Below the pieces are notes generated by a model. It was not told the DNA's origin. It ran no database searches and saw nothing but the letters and a program-made list of their open reading frames with translations. From a virus, in IMG/VR virus record IMGVR_UViG_3300033997_000243, positions 62,001 to 126,000 of that record: DNA of 64,000 nt, one strand, 5' to 3'. Shown one piece after another: positions 52,268-60,046 of the stretch (position 1 is its first letter; every line of letters starts with the position of its first letter). A program made the translations under genes and the position numbers.

Positions 52268-53368
52268 TTACCTTTTAATCCAATGCCAAACAGGTTCTAC
52301 AAAGATACCTGCAACATCACTCTTACTTCCCACACGTTTAGCCATTCTATAGCCAAAATGTTTTCCTTCCTTTGCACCTATTTTTCGCATGTAGTTATTC
52401 AACGGATCACACAATTTATTAACAGTGTGATTAGAATATACATCGCTTATATTAATGCAAAGATGCCCACCTACACGTAAACTATCGTAAGCTTTTTGTG
52501 CAAGTGGTAATAAAAATTTCTTTATCCAAACATCACAATCTTTATACCGGATAAAACTTTGATCGTCATCACGACTGTAACGCTCAATATTGAAATAGGG
52601 CGTACTTGTGAAAGCTATGTCGTAATGATTTTGTTTTAATGCAGCGCGTTCAAATCCACTATAATGAATCTTCGCTATTTTATCGCTGCTTTTGTATCTG
52701 CGTATTTGTTGGTTGTAGCCTTCATGTAGATGAATGTTTGGATCGTAACCTGTGTATTCAACTGCACTACTTGCTAAGAATCCTTCAAGTCGATCACCCC
52801 AACCGCTACACATATCTAAAACTGCACCGCCTTGAGCAAATTTATCATACAATGCTTTTGCTGCACTTGGTCTAAACTGACTTGCAATATATTTACGCAT
52901 TGCAATGCACGAACCTAATACCTTTGAATCTACGTGGGCATTTTTTAAACTGAATACTGCACGTAACATGCTTTCACGGAATTTAGGTGTGTGCCAAACT
53001 CTCATAGGGCTTGGACTATTAATGCTGTCGCAAAACATTCTTGATCTATGGTGAAAATGATTGGATGCTGCATTCCCAACATTGCTGCTGTTTACGTAAC
53101 GACTTGCCAACGGAAATAATTCTGATGGATACCGTGTTACAACATCACCATTTTTCAACAAAGATCTTGAATTCAATTCCAACAATTTTTCATGAGCAAT
53201 ATCTGCTTCTTCTAGTGTAGGTGCTTTAAGAGGAAGCTCGATATTGTATTCGTCAATCAAATTGCTTAAAAACTTTACACTGGCCTCGACTCCATATTTT
53301 TCATGAAGTCGAGCCAGATTTTTGTGACTTATGTAAAGTTCGTTATCACGTATTTCAAAAAGCGCCAT
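52268..53368 (-). CDS. SAM-dependent methyltransferase, DNA-modifying type
   Basis: The ATG at 53368 is used; an in-frame GTG 12 bases upstream is inside the ribosome site. The product has 366 residues. Residues 183-191 carry V-L-D-M-C-S-G-W-G (SAM motif I), and residues 255-259 have S-T-P-Y-F in the place of the [DNS]-P-P-[YF] catalytic motif. The N-terminal 170 residues are an extra domain, not recognised. Substrate (adenine, cytosine or RNA) is unclear; the replaced first Pro is unusual. Confidence 0.7.
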   Translation of the reverse strand: MALFEIRDNELYISHKNLARLHEKYGVEASVKFLSNLIDEYNIELPLKAPTLEEADIAHEKLLELNSRSLLKNGDVVTRYPSELFPLASRYVNSSNVGNAASNHFHHRSRMFCDSINSPSPMRVWHTPKFRESMLRAVFSLKNAHVDSKVLGSCIAMRKYIASQFRPSAAKALYDKFAQGGAVLDMCSGWGDRLEGFLASSAVEYTGYDPNIHLHEGYNQQIRRYKSSDKIAKIHYSGFERAALKQNHYDIAFTSTPYFNIERYSRDDDQSFIRYKDCDVWIKKFLLPLAQKAYDSLRVGGHLCINISDVYSNHTVNKLCDPLNNYMRKIGAKEGKHFGYRMAKRVGSKSDVAGIFVEPVWHWIKR

Positions 53369-53386
53369 TACACAAATCACCTTTAA

Positions 53387-53716
53387 TCAAATGTATTCAC
53401 ATACGCTGTATATCATTTCAGTATAACCACCGTTCTGTGGGGTACTTTGCTTCAAAGTACCTTGAGAAAAGCGCTCTCTCAGTGTTGCTAACAATGTCAT
53501 GTTAGAACTTTCAACATTGTTTATTTTGAACCAGTGGAAATACTCTCGCGTTGTTCCCTGATCTACGCGCCAACTATAATATACACCATCTACAACAACA
53601 TACCAAAGTCTCATAGTAGGTGACACAGTGTATACTACAACACGATTGTTAATATCATAACGACACGTTAATTCAGGTAAAGCTTCTTTATCGTAGCGCT
53701 GAGAATGAACTGACAT
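53387..53716 (-). CDS. Unknown small protein (109 aa)
   Basis: This protein is beta-rich in its first half (R-V-V-V-Y-T-V-S-P, W-Y-V-V-V-D-G-V-Y-Y-S-W) and helical later. AAGAGGTAG precedes the start, just after a seven-base-pair hairpin. No family is recognised. Confidence 0.6.
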   Translation of the reverse strand: MSVHSQRYDKEALPELTCRYDINNRVVVYTVSPTMRLWYVVVDGVYYSWRVDQGTTREYFHWFKINNVESSNMTLLATLRERFSQGTLKQSTPQNGGYTEMIYSVCEYI

Positions 53717-53727
53717 AACTACCTCTT

Positions 53728-53749
53728 GGTTAAGCCTAATTGCTTAACC
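53728..53749 (-). other. Intergenic hairpin
   Basis: GGTTAAG and CTTAACC form a seven-base-pair stem with an eight-base loop between two small genes. There is no T-run on the - strand after it, so it may affect RNA stability rather than end transcription. Confidence 0.45.
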
Positions 53750-53754
53750 TTAAA

Positions 53755-53907
53755 TTAGTTAGCATAGCATTTCTTGAACAAGAACCCTAAATGCCGTTCC
53801 AACTCACCATATTTCTTTTCAAGAAAAAGTTGATGTGCTTGTGATCCATGTTGAACCCATATTTCACCATGTACCGGATGATCGTATTTTAATACATTGC
53901 GTGGCAT
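53755..53907 (-). CDS. Small unknown protein (50 aa)
   Basis: This frame has an ATG with GGGG seven bases before it and encodes 50 residues starting M-P-R-N-V-L-K-Y-D-H-P-V and ending F-K-K-C-Y-A-N. The gene fills an otherwise empty 200-bp stretch and is in line with its neighbours. The function is unknown. Confidence 0.55.
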   Translation of the reverse strand: MPRNVLKYDHPVHGEIWVQHGSQAHQLFLEKKYGELERHLGFLFKKCYAN

Positions 53908-53919
53908 AATTACCCCAAT

Positions 53920-54225
53920 TTAATTTACACATGAAGGCAATGGTGCAGGACTTACATACGTGAACTCTATTGCAGCTCCATGAGCGCCACGTACAAAATC
54001 AAGTTTTCCATTTTCAAATCTTTTCAGCCGATAATGAATGACCAGTGTAGAATTTATGCAATATCGTGCAATCTCTACAACTTCATCTTTAGGAATTTCT
54101 GGCTTCACTTCAACAGTTTTAACAGGTGCCTCTTTGTGAATATCCTCCACCATGAAAGGAATTCTGAACATCAAAATTGCTACTGTTACAGCAACAACTA
54201 ATGTGATTGTTTTACCTTTAGTCAT
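53920..54225 (-). CDS. Small exported or membrane-anchored protein
   Basis: This 101-residue protein has a basic start (M-T-K-G-K) followed by a hydrophobic segment at residues 7-24 (I-T-L-V-V-A-V-T-V-A-I-L-M-F), then a charged part with two Cys. This suits an inner-membrane anchor with a periplasmic domain or an uncleaved signal. Superinfection exclusion or a lysis accessory is possible, but nothing more can be said. Confidence 0.6.
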   Translation of the reverse strand: MTKGKTITLVVAVTVAILMFRIPFMVEDIHKEAPVKTVEVKPEIPKDEVVEIARYCINSTLVIHYRLKRFENGKLDFVRGAHGAAIEFTYVSPAPLPSCVN

Positions 54226-54252
54226 AACCTACCCTTACTGATTTACAGTTTA

Positions 54253-54864
54253 CTATTTTCTACGATTTCTCTTACGCGCTGCTTTGGCGGCCTTGCGCTT
54301 TTCCTTACTGGCTTTCACTCCACCAATTTTAGTAGGTTTACTATTCCATGATGGACGTTTGCTTTCTTTATGGTAAAAGGCAGCTTCATCGTACTGATAT
54401 TTGACTTTTATTGTGCCTTCAATTGGAGAATCATTAAGCTTGACTGAATTACCTTCTACCGTGAATTGAACTGGCTCATTATTCAATAAAACTTGAATTC
54501 CGTCTTGTACGTATAATCCATCATCCACAAAATCTTTTTCCAGCACACGTACACTGGACGAAGTATTATTCCAAGTCACTGGATTGTCTCTTACCTCCAT
54601 CCAAGGATTTCCACATTCAGTGGTGAATACCACTGTTTTGGGTTTTGCATCAGGATCGATTTTATCCACAATGCTTGGGCAGTAGATTAAATTTGCTCCG
54701 TTCCCTATACGTTGTTTAATAGCTCTGAAGGAAGATGATCCAACTGAATCAATTACAACCGCGTCTTTGGAATCTACGAGACTCTCAGAAGAACAAAATT
54801 CAAAGTATTCAACAGCTCTCTTTAAAGCTTCTGGATCTACCGCTTCTATTTCTTTTTGAGGCAT
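54253..54864 (-). CDS. Unknown protein with basic C-terminal tail
   Basis: This 203-residue protein has a mixed first 170 residues (S-S-S-F-R-A-I, N-L-I-Y-C-P, V-V-F-T-T-E-C-G) and a strongly basic last 30 residues (K-A-A-K-A-A-R-K-R-N-R-R-K), typical of nucleic-acid-binding tails. It overlaps the next gene by 19 bases. No family is recognised. Confidence 0.6.
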   Translation of the reverse strand: MPQKEIEAVDPEALKRAVEYFEFCSSESLVDSKDAVVIDSVGSSSFRAIKQRIGNGANLIYCPSIVDKIDPDAKPKTVVFTTECGNPWMEVRDNPVTWNNTSSSVRVLEKDFVDDGLYVQDGIQVLLNNEPVQFTVEGNSVKLNDSPIEGTIKVKYQYDEAAFYHKESKRPSWNSKPTKIGGVKASKEKRKAAKAARKRNRRK

Positions 54865-55160
54865 TCTAAATTCCTTAAGTTTCTGTGTTTGTATACAGCA
54901 ACAATATCAAAAGGCGATTCAGGATCGATACTGCCGTAGACGCGAATAGCATTGCGTTTTTCACAATATTCCCAATCGTGCATACGATCTAAAAAGAAAA
55001 CCGTATGATGGTGTAACATACATCCTTTCATGCTTTTAAACATTTCTTCATTTAAAAGAAGTGCTACATATACTGGCTGTTGATCGACCGGATGCCATTC
55101 ACGAGTGTTATAAGGATTCTTAGTCCTAACGATAGTACCCTTTAATGCTTGTGTAGTCAT
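54846..55160 (-). CDS. Unknown small protein (104 aa)
   Basis: The ATG at 55160 sits in an ATGA overlap with the preceding gene and is preferred over an earlier in-frame start. The product has L-H-H-H-T-V-F-F-L-D and several charged patches. No motif is recognised. It may be a small regulator. Confidence 0.55.
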   Translation of the reverse strand: MTTQALKGTIVRTKNPYNTREWHPVDQQPVYVALLLNEEMFKSMKGCMLHHHTVFFLDRMHDWEYCEKRNAIRVYGSIDPESPFDIVAVYKHRNLRNLECLKKK

Positions 55161-55438
55161 GTTTTTGCACCAACTCTTGTGTTTATCCAAGTGCAGTACA
55201 GTTGCATGACTTCATCCATAACAATAGCAATCGGTTGCAGCAAATCTTTTTCCGAAAACTGAAGTTCAAAACATTGACCGGATTCATCAACACGTAAATA
55301 ATAACTTATGTTGAAAACAATATCACGATCTTGGTTTGGTCTTGGAAGCGAAGCATGTGGCTCCACTCCGGCCACAGCTAAATGCCCTAAACGATTTTTA
55401 AATGCAGCCAATATATCTAACACACTTAACTTGTTCAT
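55157..55438 (-). CDS. Unknown small protein (93 aa)
   Basis: The ATG at 55438 follows AAGGAA; an in-frame start 15 bases earlier is less likely. The product starts M-N-K-L-S-V-L-D-I-L-A-A-F-K and has a beta-rich centre. It ends in an ATGA overlap. The function is unknown. Confidence 0.55.
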   Translation of the reverse strand: MNKLSVLDILAAFKNRLGHLAVAGVEPHASLPRPNQDRDIVFNISYYLRVDESGQCFELQFSEKDLLQPIAIVMDEVMQLYCTWINTRVGAKT

Positions 55439-55446
55439 ATTTTTCC

Positions 55447-56361
55447 TTAACACTCAGCCAGATCTTTAAATAAATCTTCGACAACTCCGCAAGGTTCACA
55501 TACTAACCAATCGGCATCCAACTCTTTGACATCAATTTGGTGATCTACAAAATTTAACCAGTATTCGTTGAAATCAATTTCCTTCAGTGTTCCTTTGGTG
55601 CATTCATAATCACCTACTTTGGTGATCCACATTATGAATAAAAGCATCATTTGAGTTTTTACGTATTCACGTAATTCAGATTTACGTTTGGTCAATCTTA
55701 TTTCACGATCTGCCCAAGCTAAAGACATATCTGAAAGGATTTTTACATCTGACCACAAAGCTGTTAATAAATCAGCTCCTTTAAGTTCAGCATTTTTTGC
55801 TTGATTGACCCAAAATATTTCATTATTTTCGACCGTAAAATCAAACGGATGCTCTATGATCTTTGGCTTATCGGCTTCAGCTTGGCTATATCGCATAAAG
55901 GTGCGGGGCATATTCAAGTAAACTTGTTTTCCGCTAAAGTGTTGCTTTTCAAGACTGCGCTTTTGTTTTATATCCAGTGCATGGCGTACACGCATTTCAT
56001 TGCATCCGTATGATGGACGCTCCCAAATATTTATTCCATGTTCTTTTTGCCAAGCAACAACTTCTTTCGCATCAACAATAATTCTTAAATCATCTAGTGT
56101 GTATGCACCCAACAATTTACTACGTACAGTCATTTGATGTTTCGATACATCTTCTTTTTCAATGTACTGTAGTCTTTGCAGTTCATAAACCACTTCTGGA
56201 TCTAAAGTAATCTTGTAAAGAGCGTTATATCGATGGTGGTTATATTCCTCAATATTGGCAACGTAACCACGAATTCGACCTGCTGGATTTTCAGAAGCAA
56301 CTTCTACCAGCGTATACAATGGAATAGGATTGAACGGCTTAGATCTTAAATAAATTCTCAT
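55447..56361 (-). CDS. Unknown protein (304 aa)
   Basis: This protein starts with a beta-rich part (Y-T-L-V-E-V-A, G-R-I-R-G-Y-V-A-N) like a small SH3 or Tudor-type domain, then a helical remainder. No catalytic motif is seen. It overlaps the preceding gene by four bases. The function is unknown. Confidence 0.55.
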   Translation of the reverse strand: MRIYLRSKPFNPIPLYTLVEVASENPAGRIRGYVANIEEYNHHRYNALYKITLDPEVVYELQRLQYIEKEDVSKHQMTVRSKLLGAYTLDDLRIIVDAKEVVAWQKEHGINIWERPSYGCNEMRVRHALDIKQKRSLEKQHFSGKQVYLNMPRTFMRYSQAEADKPKIIEHPFDFTVENNEIFWVNQAKNAELKGADLLTALWSDVKILSDMSLAWADREIRLTKRKSELREYVKTQMMLLFIMWITKVGDYECTKGTLKEIDFNEYWLNFVDHQIDVKELDADWLVCEPCGVVEDLFKDLAEC

Positions 56362-56819
56362 TTGATTTCCTTAAAATCTGACAACATCTGACTAAAGAAG
56401 TTTTGAATGCGAGAACTGAATTCAGTTGCTTCTGCTTCTGAATAGCAAGGTGTAGCAAAGATAATGTCAGAAAGATTATCAATTGTTTTTAAAAATTCTG
56501 GTGGAATACGCAGAGCAATAAATATTTCATTACTATCAGGTCGCTTTAATTTGTGCGTCCATTCGTAGTCAGAATATTCATACACAGCATTTAAAATATC
56601 TAACAACAATTTGTCTGTTCTACGTGCTTGTTCTTGAGCGGCCAACATTTGTTTTTCATTTGCTTCTTCTTGGCCAGACTCTAACAAAGTTAGTTCATGT
56701 GCAGTTCGCATAGCAAGACCGCTACCATAACTTTCGTCAATGTCTTTCATAAAAGTTGGCTTTATTCTTACATAGTAAGATTCGCCTGAAAAATAAACAG
56801 CGCACATTTGAATATTCAT
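56358..56819 (-). CDS. Unknown protein (153 aa)
   Basis: The ATG at 56819 is chosen because AAGGA precedes it and the earlier in-frame ATG at 56840 lies inside the upstream gene. The product has a beta-rich start (M-C-A-V-Y-F-S-G-E-S-Y-Y-V-R-I) and a helical, charged centre. No domain is recognised. Confidence 0.5.
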   Translation of the reverse strand: MNIQMCAVYFSGESYYVRIKPTFMKDIDESYGSGLAMRTAHELTLLESGQEEANEKQMLAAQEQARRTDKLLLDILNAVYEYSDYEWTHKLKRPDSNEIFIALRIPPEFLKTIDNLSDIIFATPCYSEAEATEFSSRIQNFFSQMLSDFKEIK

Positions 56820-57484
56820 TGTCTGAAGTGTTCCTTGCATTTGTTTTTGGTTATTTCATACGGATAATAAGAATCGAGAATCATTGCTGGCTTTTCGCAA
56901 TACGCACACGTTATTATTTTGTGCTTGGCCGCATATATTTTGTTTATCAATCTGGTTTTACCCAATACCGATGTTTCTACAAATACTTCATCATCCAACG
57001 CCATTTTAGTAGAGAAAGATGTTTTTGGCGCGTAAACTGAATTCGAGGCTAAAAGATTAAGTCCGTGCTTTAATCTGTTGACAGCAAAGTTATCCATAGG
57101 ACTGTCGAATGCACCTATAAACAAAGCTATTTGTCTGTCAGTTTCTCCGGTTGTCCAATGACTTGCATAATCAAACATTCGATAGATGTTTCCGGCCACT
57201 AGAGGAAGTTCGACAGGATCTCCACTTCGCTCTAAAAACGCATTGATTGTCCCAGTAGATTCAAACAATGGCATGAAGTACATAAAGCCAGTTCGATCTA
57301 CGTGAGGCGCTACATTAGGATGCCAACCGTATAATTCAACACCTTTTTTATTTTGAGTACCTACAACTGGATCGGTAAATCTTTGTTTTGTGTTCAACAC
57401 TGCTTTGGTGGCAGCAATATGTCTGTGATTTAACACTGATTCGCTTACAGGGAAGTTCCCGACTATTTTTAATATTTCTTTCAA
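56816..57484 (-). CDS. Possible 2OG-Fe(II) oxygenase-like protein with zinc-finger tail
   Basis: This 222-residue protein has A-P-H-V-D-R (an H-x-D pair near residue 60), then a beta segment, then Y-A-S-H-W (near residue 108) and D-R-Q-I-A-L-F-I-G. The order H-x-D ... H ... R with small strands between is like the iron and 2-oxoglutarate centre of dioxygenases. The C-terminus has C-A-Y-C and C-K-E-H, a likely zinc site. A role in modifying a nucleotide or protein is possible. The call is moderate. Confidence 0.5.
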   Translation of the reverse strand: MKEILKIVGNFPVSESVLNHRHIAATKAVLNTKQRFTDPVVGTQNKKGVELYGWHPNVAPHVDRTGFMYFMPLFESTGTINAFLERSGDPVELPLVAGNIYRMFDYASHWTTGETDRQIALFIGAFDSPMDNFAVNRLKHGLNLLASNSVYAPKTSFSTKMALDDEVFVETSVLGKTRLINKIYAAKHKIITCAYCEKPAMILDSYYPYEITKNKCKEHFRQ

Positions 57485-57502
57485 AGTAAGCTCCCTATAA
57501 AT

Positions 57503-57676
57503 TTATTTCTTAAACTGAACTTTATCTATTGGTTGAATAAACTCAATTCCTGATATTTTATCAATGAAGCAAACTTTATCAGCTGTTAGATTTGTTACTG
57601 TGCATGTTCCAGTTCGAGTTTTCTTCTTTTTATCTTTATATGTGTACGAGTAGACGGTGCCAACTTTTAGCCTCAC
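57503..57676 (-). CDS. Small beta-rich protein (57 aa, GTG start)
   Basis: This frame starts with GTG after GAGGAG and encodes 57 residues. It is related to the gene just upstream (57699-57899): both have R-T-G-x-C near the middle, then F-I-D-x-I-S-x-I-E-F-I and a final V-x-F. They are tandem duplicates of a small SH3-like or beta-barrel protein. The function is unknown. Confidence 0.6.
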   Translation of the reverse strand: MRLKVGTVYSYTYKDKKKKTRTGTCTVTNLTADKVCFIDKISGIEFIQPIDKVQFKK

Positions 57677-57698
57677 TTTGATTCTCCTCGATAAACAA

Positions 57699-57899
57699 TT
57701 AATCCACTACTGCCGTAAAAGTTACTTCATCTGCTCTGCGTATAAACTCTATGTCAGAAATGCAATCGATAAACTTTACGTTGACTGGAGTTATATCAAC
57801 AATAACACAAACGCCAGTACGTACTCCATTTCCACGTTTTTCTTTAAATGAATATTGGGCTTTAAGACCTACACGCGGATTCAGTTTTTTCTTGTTCAT
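57699..57899 (-). CDS. Small beta-rich protein, paralogue of 57503-57676
   Basis: This 66-residue protein contains R-T-G-V-C-V-I-V-D-I-T and F-I-D-C-I-S-D-I-E-F-I, matching its neighbour. It starts M-N-K-K-K-L-N-P-R and overlaps the upstream gene by four bases. The function is unknown. Confidence 0.65.
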   Translation of the reverse strand: MNKKKLNPRVGLKAQYSFKEKRGNGVRTGVCVIVDITPVNVKFIDCISDIEFIRRADEVTFTAVVD

Positions 57900-58255
57900 T
57901 TTATACTCTGCCTTATTCTATAAAGCGCGTTTTGTATTTTAGATTGACCTTGCATTCCAATCCAATAAGAATGAATATTAGGCATGACCTTAAATTCTTC
58001 ATCAAATCTACTTATATTGTTCAACAAATCTTCCAAAGTATAAACATCCAAAACTTTCCATATATGTTCTGGACTCAAGTTGTCATCTAAAAACTGAAAT
58101 ACTTTGTTGTCTTTATGTTTATCAAATTTTTGTATAGCCAGATCCGCTTTCTGCACTACACTTACAGTACGTGCAAGATAATAACCTTGACGTACCAAGC
58201 TTTGGACTATAAAGCGATCAACTGCTTGCTGCTCTGTAAAGCTAAATACATTCAT
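57896..58255 (-). CDS. Unknown helical protein (119 aa)
   Basis: The ATG at 58255 follows GGAG and is preferred over an earlier in-frame ATG that would overlap far into the previous gene. The product starts M-N-V-F-S-F-T-E-Q-Q-A-V-D-R and is helical throughout. No domain is recognised. Confidence 0.55.
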   Translation of the reverse strand: MNVFSFTEQQAVDRFIVQSLVRQGYYLARTVSVVQKADLAIQKFDKHKDNKVFQFLDDNLSPEHIWKVLDVYTLEDLLNNISRFDEEFKVMPNIHSYWIGMQGQSKIQNALYRIRQSIK

Positions 58256-58808
58256 TTGATTCTCCAAACAAAGACTTTTGTTTAGCCAATTCATTTAATT
58301 CTTTTTCAATCAAAAATGTAGCGTCAAGTAATTGATCGACTTGATTAATAATCCTTTTAAGGATTTTACACAGCTTTGCTTCGCCACCGACTTCATGTGA
58401 GTGTATGCGTATTTTAAACTTGCACGAAGAAATTTCAAAAATTGATATTAAGTTACCAGAAGGTGATTTGTCACGTTTCCAGTAAATAGCACCACTGAAC
58501 GGAGTATCTTCATCATTCAAGTGTGTATGGTACGTAGAGTAACTATTGGAATGAACAGCCCTAATATAACGGTCGATACAAACGATTGCTGTTTCGCATT
58601 TTTCTCGAAACTTGCTGGCAGCTTTGTGCCCATATTCACCATAGCTATGAATACCAACAACTGTGCTACCCCAAGCAATAGTAAACTTTCCATAAAAATG
58701 AATTGGAACTTCGTATTCTGGAGTCTGCTTTACTCGCGTTTCCCAAGAAATAGAATTCAAACTTGGTGACGGTTGGAGAAATGTACGACCGCTATATTCT
58801 TTGCTCAT
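58242..58808 (-). CDS. Unknown protein (188 aa)
   Basis: This protein has a beta-rich centre (F-Y-G-K-F-T-I-A-W-G-S-T-V-V-G, I-S-I-F-E-I-S-S-C-K-F-K-I-R-I) followed by a helical tail. It lies nine bases from the methylase gene and overlaps the next by 14 bases. The function is unknown. Confidence 0.55.
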   Translation of the reverse strand: MSKEYSGRTFLQPSPSLNSISWETRVKQTPEYEVPIHFYGKFTIAWGSTVVGIHSYGEYGHKAASKFREKCETAIVCIDRYIRAVHSNSYSTYHTHLNDEDTPFSGAIYWKRDKSPSGNLISIFEISSCKFKIRIHSHEVGGEAKLCKILKRIINQVDQLLDATFLIEKELNELAKQKSLFGESNECI

Positions 58809-58817
58809 GATTTTCCC

Positions 58818-59687
58818 TTAAAAGTTTTTGATTATTACCTCTACTGTTCCATTGTCTTTTGTATCGGCTGCTCGATTCAATGAGTAGAGTTCACCCTTAC
58901 CCGTAAAAGAAGGATAAGAATAATTGTATTGTTTCATCCACTTTGCCAGTGGTTTGTTTTTATGCCCACGATGTTTTGTTACGTTACTGAGTACCCAACG
59001 TATTCCAATTTTGTTCAGGTAATCAAGTAAGTCACGCAACTTTTGATCGTCTGCTGCTGTCCATTCGCCAACATATACATTTGCACCACTGGCTAAATAC
59101 GGCGGATCAAAATAAAACACATGCGATTTATCTGCTTTAGCCAGTGCGTGTTTCACATACTGCAAGTAAGTTTTGTTGTGTAACTTAACTCGTTGCAAGC
59201 GAGTCCAAAATTGCTGAATCCAAAAATCACGACTTTTAGATTTCTGTGGACTACGAAAACCAAAAGGTAAGTTGAATTCACCTTCTTCGTTAAAACGAAT
59301 CAAACTGCTGAAACTGTGCTTGCTTAAAACCCACAAATCAAACCAATTGGGAGACTTATTAAACTTATTGCGAAAGCGATAGTAAGCGTCCTCGTATTCT
59401 CGCGTGTTACCAAGTTTGTGTTTGCGTATTGTAGCATCCAACTGCTTAACAATTTCTTGCCAAGTTGGTCTGGATTTTAAATGGCACAGTACACCATACA
59501 CATTCGGATCTAATTCGTTAATGTGTACTGTTTTAGCTATAGGCATATTCAAACCTACAGTACCACTTCCACCAAACACATCATGTAATACTTTTACCGG
59601 AGAACAATTTTGTTGTAGGGCCGCCAACAACTTGTACTTGCTTCCTTGATAACTTAATGGCGATCTTACTAATAAATGACTATCCAT
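58818..59687 (-). CDS. DNA adenine methylase (Dam-type, D12 class)
   Basis: The ATG at 59687 follows AAAGG. The product has 289 residues with P-L-S-Y-Q-G-S-K near the start (a D12-class N-terminal signature), F38-G-G-S-G (SAM motif) and D194-P-P-Y (catalytic motif). This is the arrangement of Dam/T4Dam enzymes, which methylate adenine in short sequences such as GATC. It could protect phage DNA from restriction. The target sequence cannot be read from the gene. Confidence 0.9.
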   Translation of the reverse strand: MDSHLLVRSPLSYQGSKYKLLAALQQNCSPVKVLHDVFGGSGTVGLNMPIAKTVHINELDPNVYGVLCHLKSRPTWQEIVKQLDATIRKHKLGNTREYEDAYYRFRNKFNKSPNWFDLWVLSKHSFSSLIRFNEEGEFNLPFGFRSPQKSKSRDFWIQQFWTRLQRVKLHNKTYLQYVKHALAKADKSHVFYFDPPYLASGANVYVGEWTAADDQKLRDLLDYLNKIGIRWVLSNVTKHRGHKNKPLAKWMKQYNYSYPSFTGKGELYSLNRAADTKDNGTVEVIIKNF

Positions 59688-59689
59688 TA

Positions 59690-59971
59690 TCAAACCTTTC
59701 TGTATGCTGTGACTGATTGTACTGCTTCAAACTTTTCTTTGGTGTAACCTATGCCTTTACACAAATCACATTCAACGTGACGTATTTGAATTTTTTCTAC
59801 AAAGCCACTATCCGGTAAATTTGATGGATACGCATCATATTTTTCTTGCCGCTTTCCACTACCCGCGCATTTTGGGCATTTATGTAGACCTTCATGTGCT
59901 GCACAAGCATCGGCAGTGTCAAATACTTTACCGTCAGCGGCCTCGAACTTGGGAACCGTTATTTTACGCAT
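59690..59971 (-). CDS. Small DnaJ-type zinc-finger protein
   Basis: This 93-residue protein has two C-x-x-C-x-G-x-G motifs (C-P-K-C-A-G-S-G and C-D-L-C-K-G-I-G), the zinc-binding pattern of the DnaJ cysteine-rich region. There is no J domain. It ends just before the methylase start. It may bind zinc and an unfolded protein or nucleic acid. Confidence 0.7.
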   Translation of the reverse strand: MRKITVPKFEAADGKVFDTADACAAHEGLHKCPKCAGSGKRQEKYDAYPSNLPDSGFVEKIQIRHVECDLCKGIGYTKEKFEAVQSVTAYRKV

Positions 59972-60005
59972 GTTACCTCCAGTTTTAAAACTATGACTGG
60001 AAATG

Positions 60006-60035
60006 AAAAATCCTCCAGCTTATGCCAGAGGATTT
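60006..60035 (-). terminator. Rho-independent terminator (- strand)
   Basis: On the - strand AAATCCTC and GAGGATTT form an eight-base-pair stem with a 12-nt loop, followed by further T residues. It ends the transcript of the 60047-61198 gene. Confidence 0.75.
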
Positions 60036-60046
60036 ACAGTTTTGTA

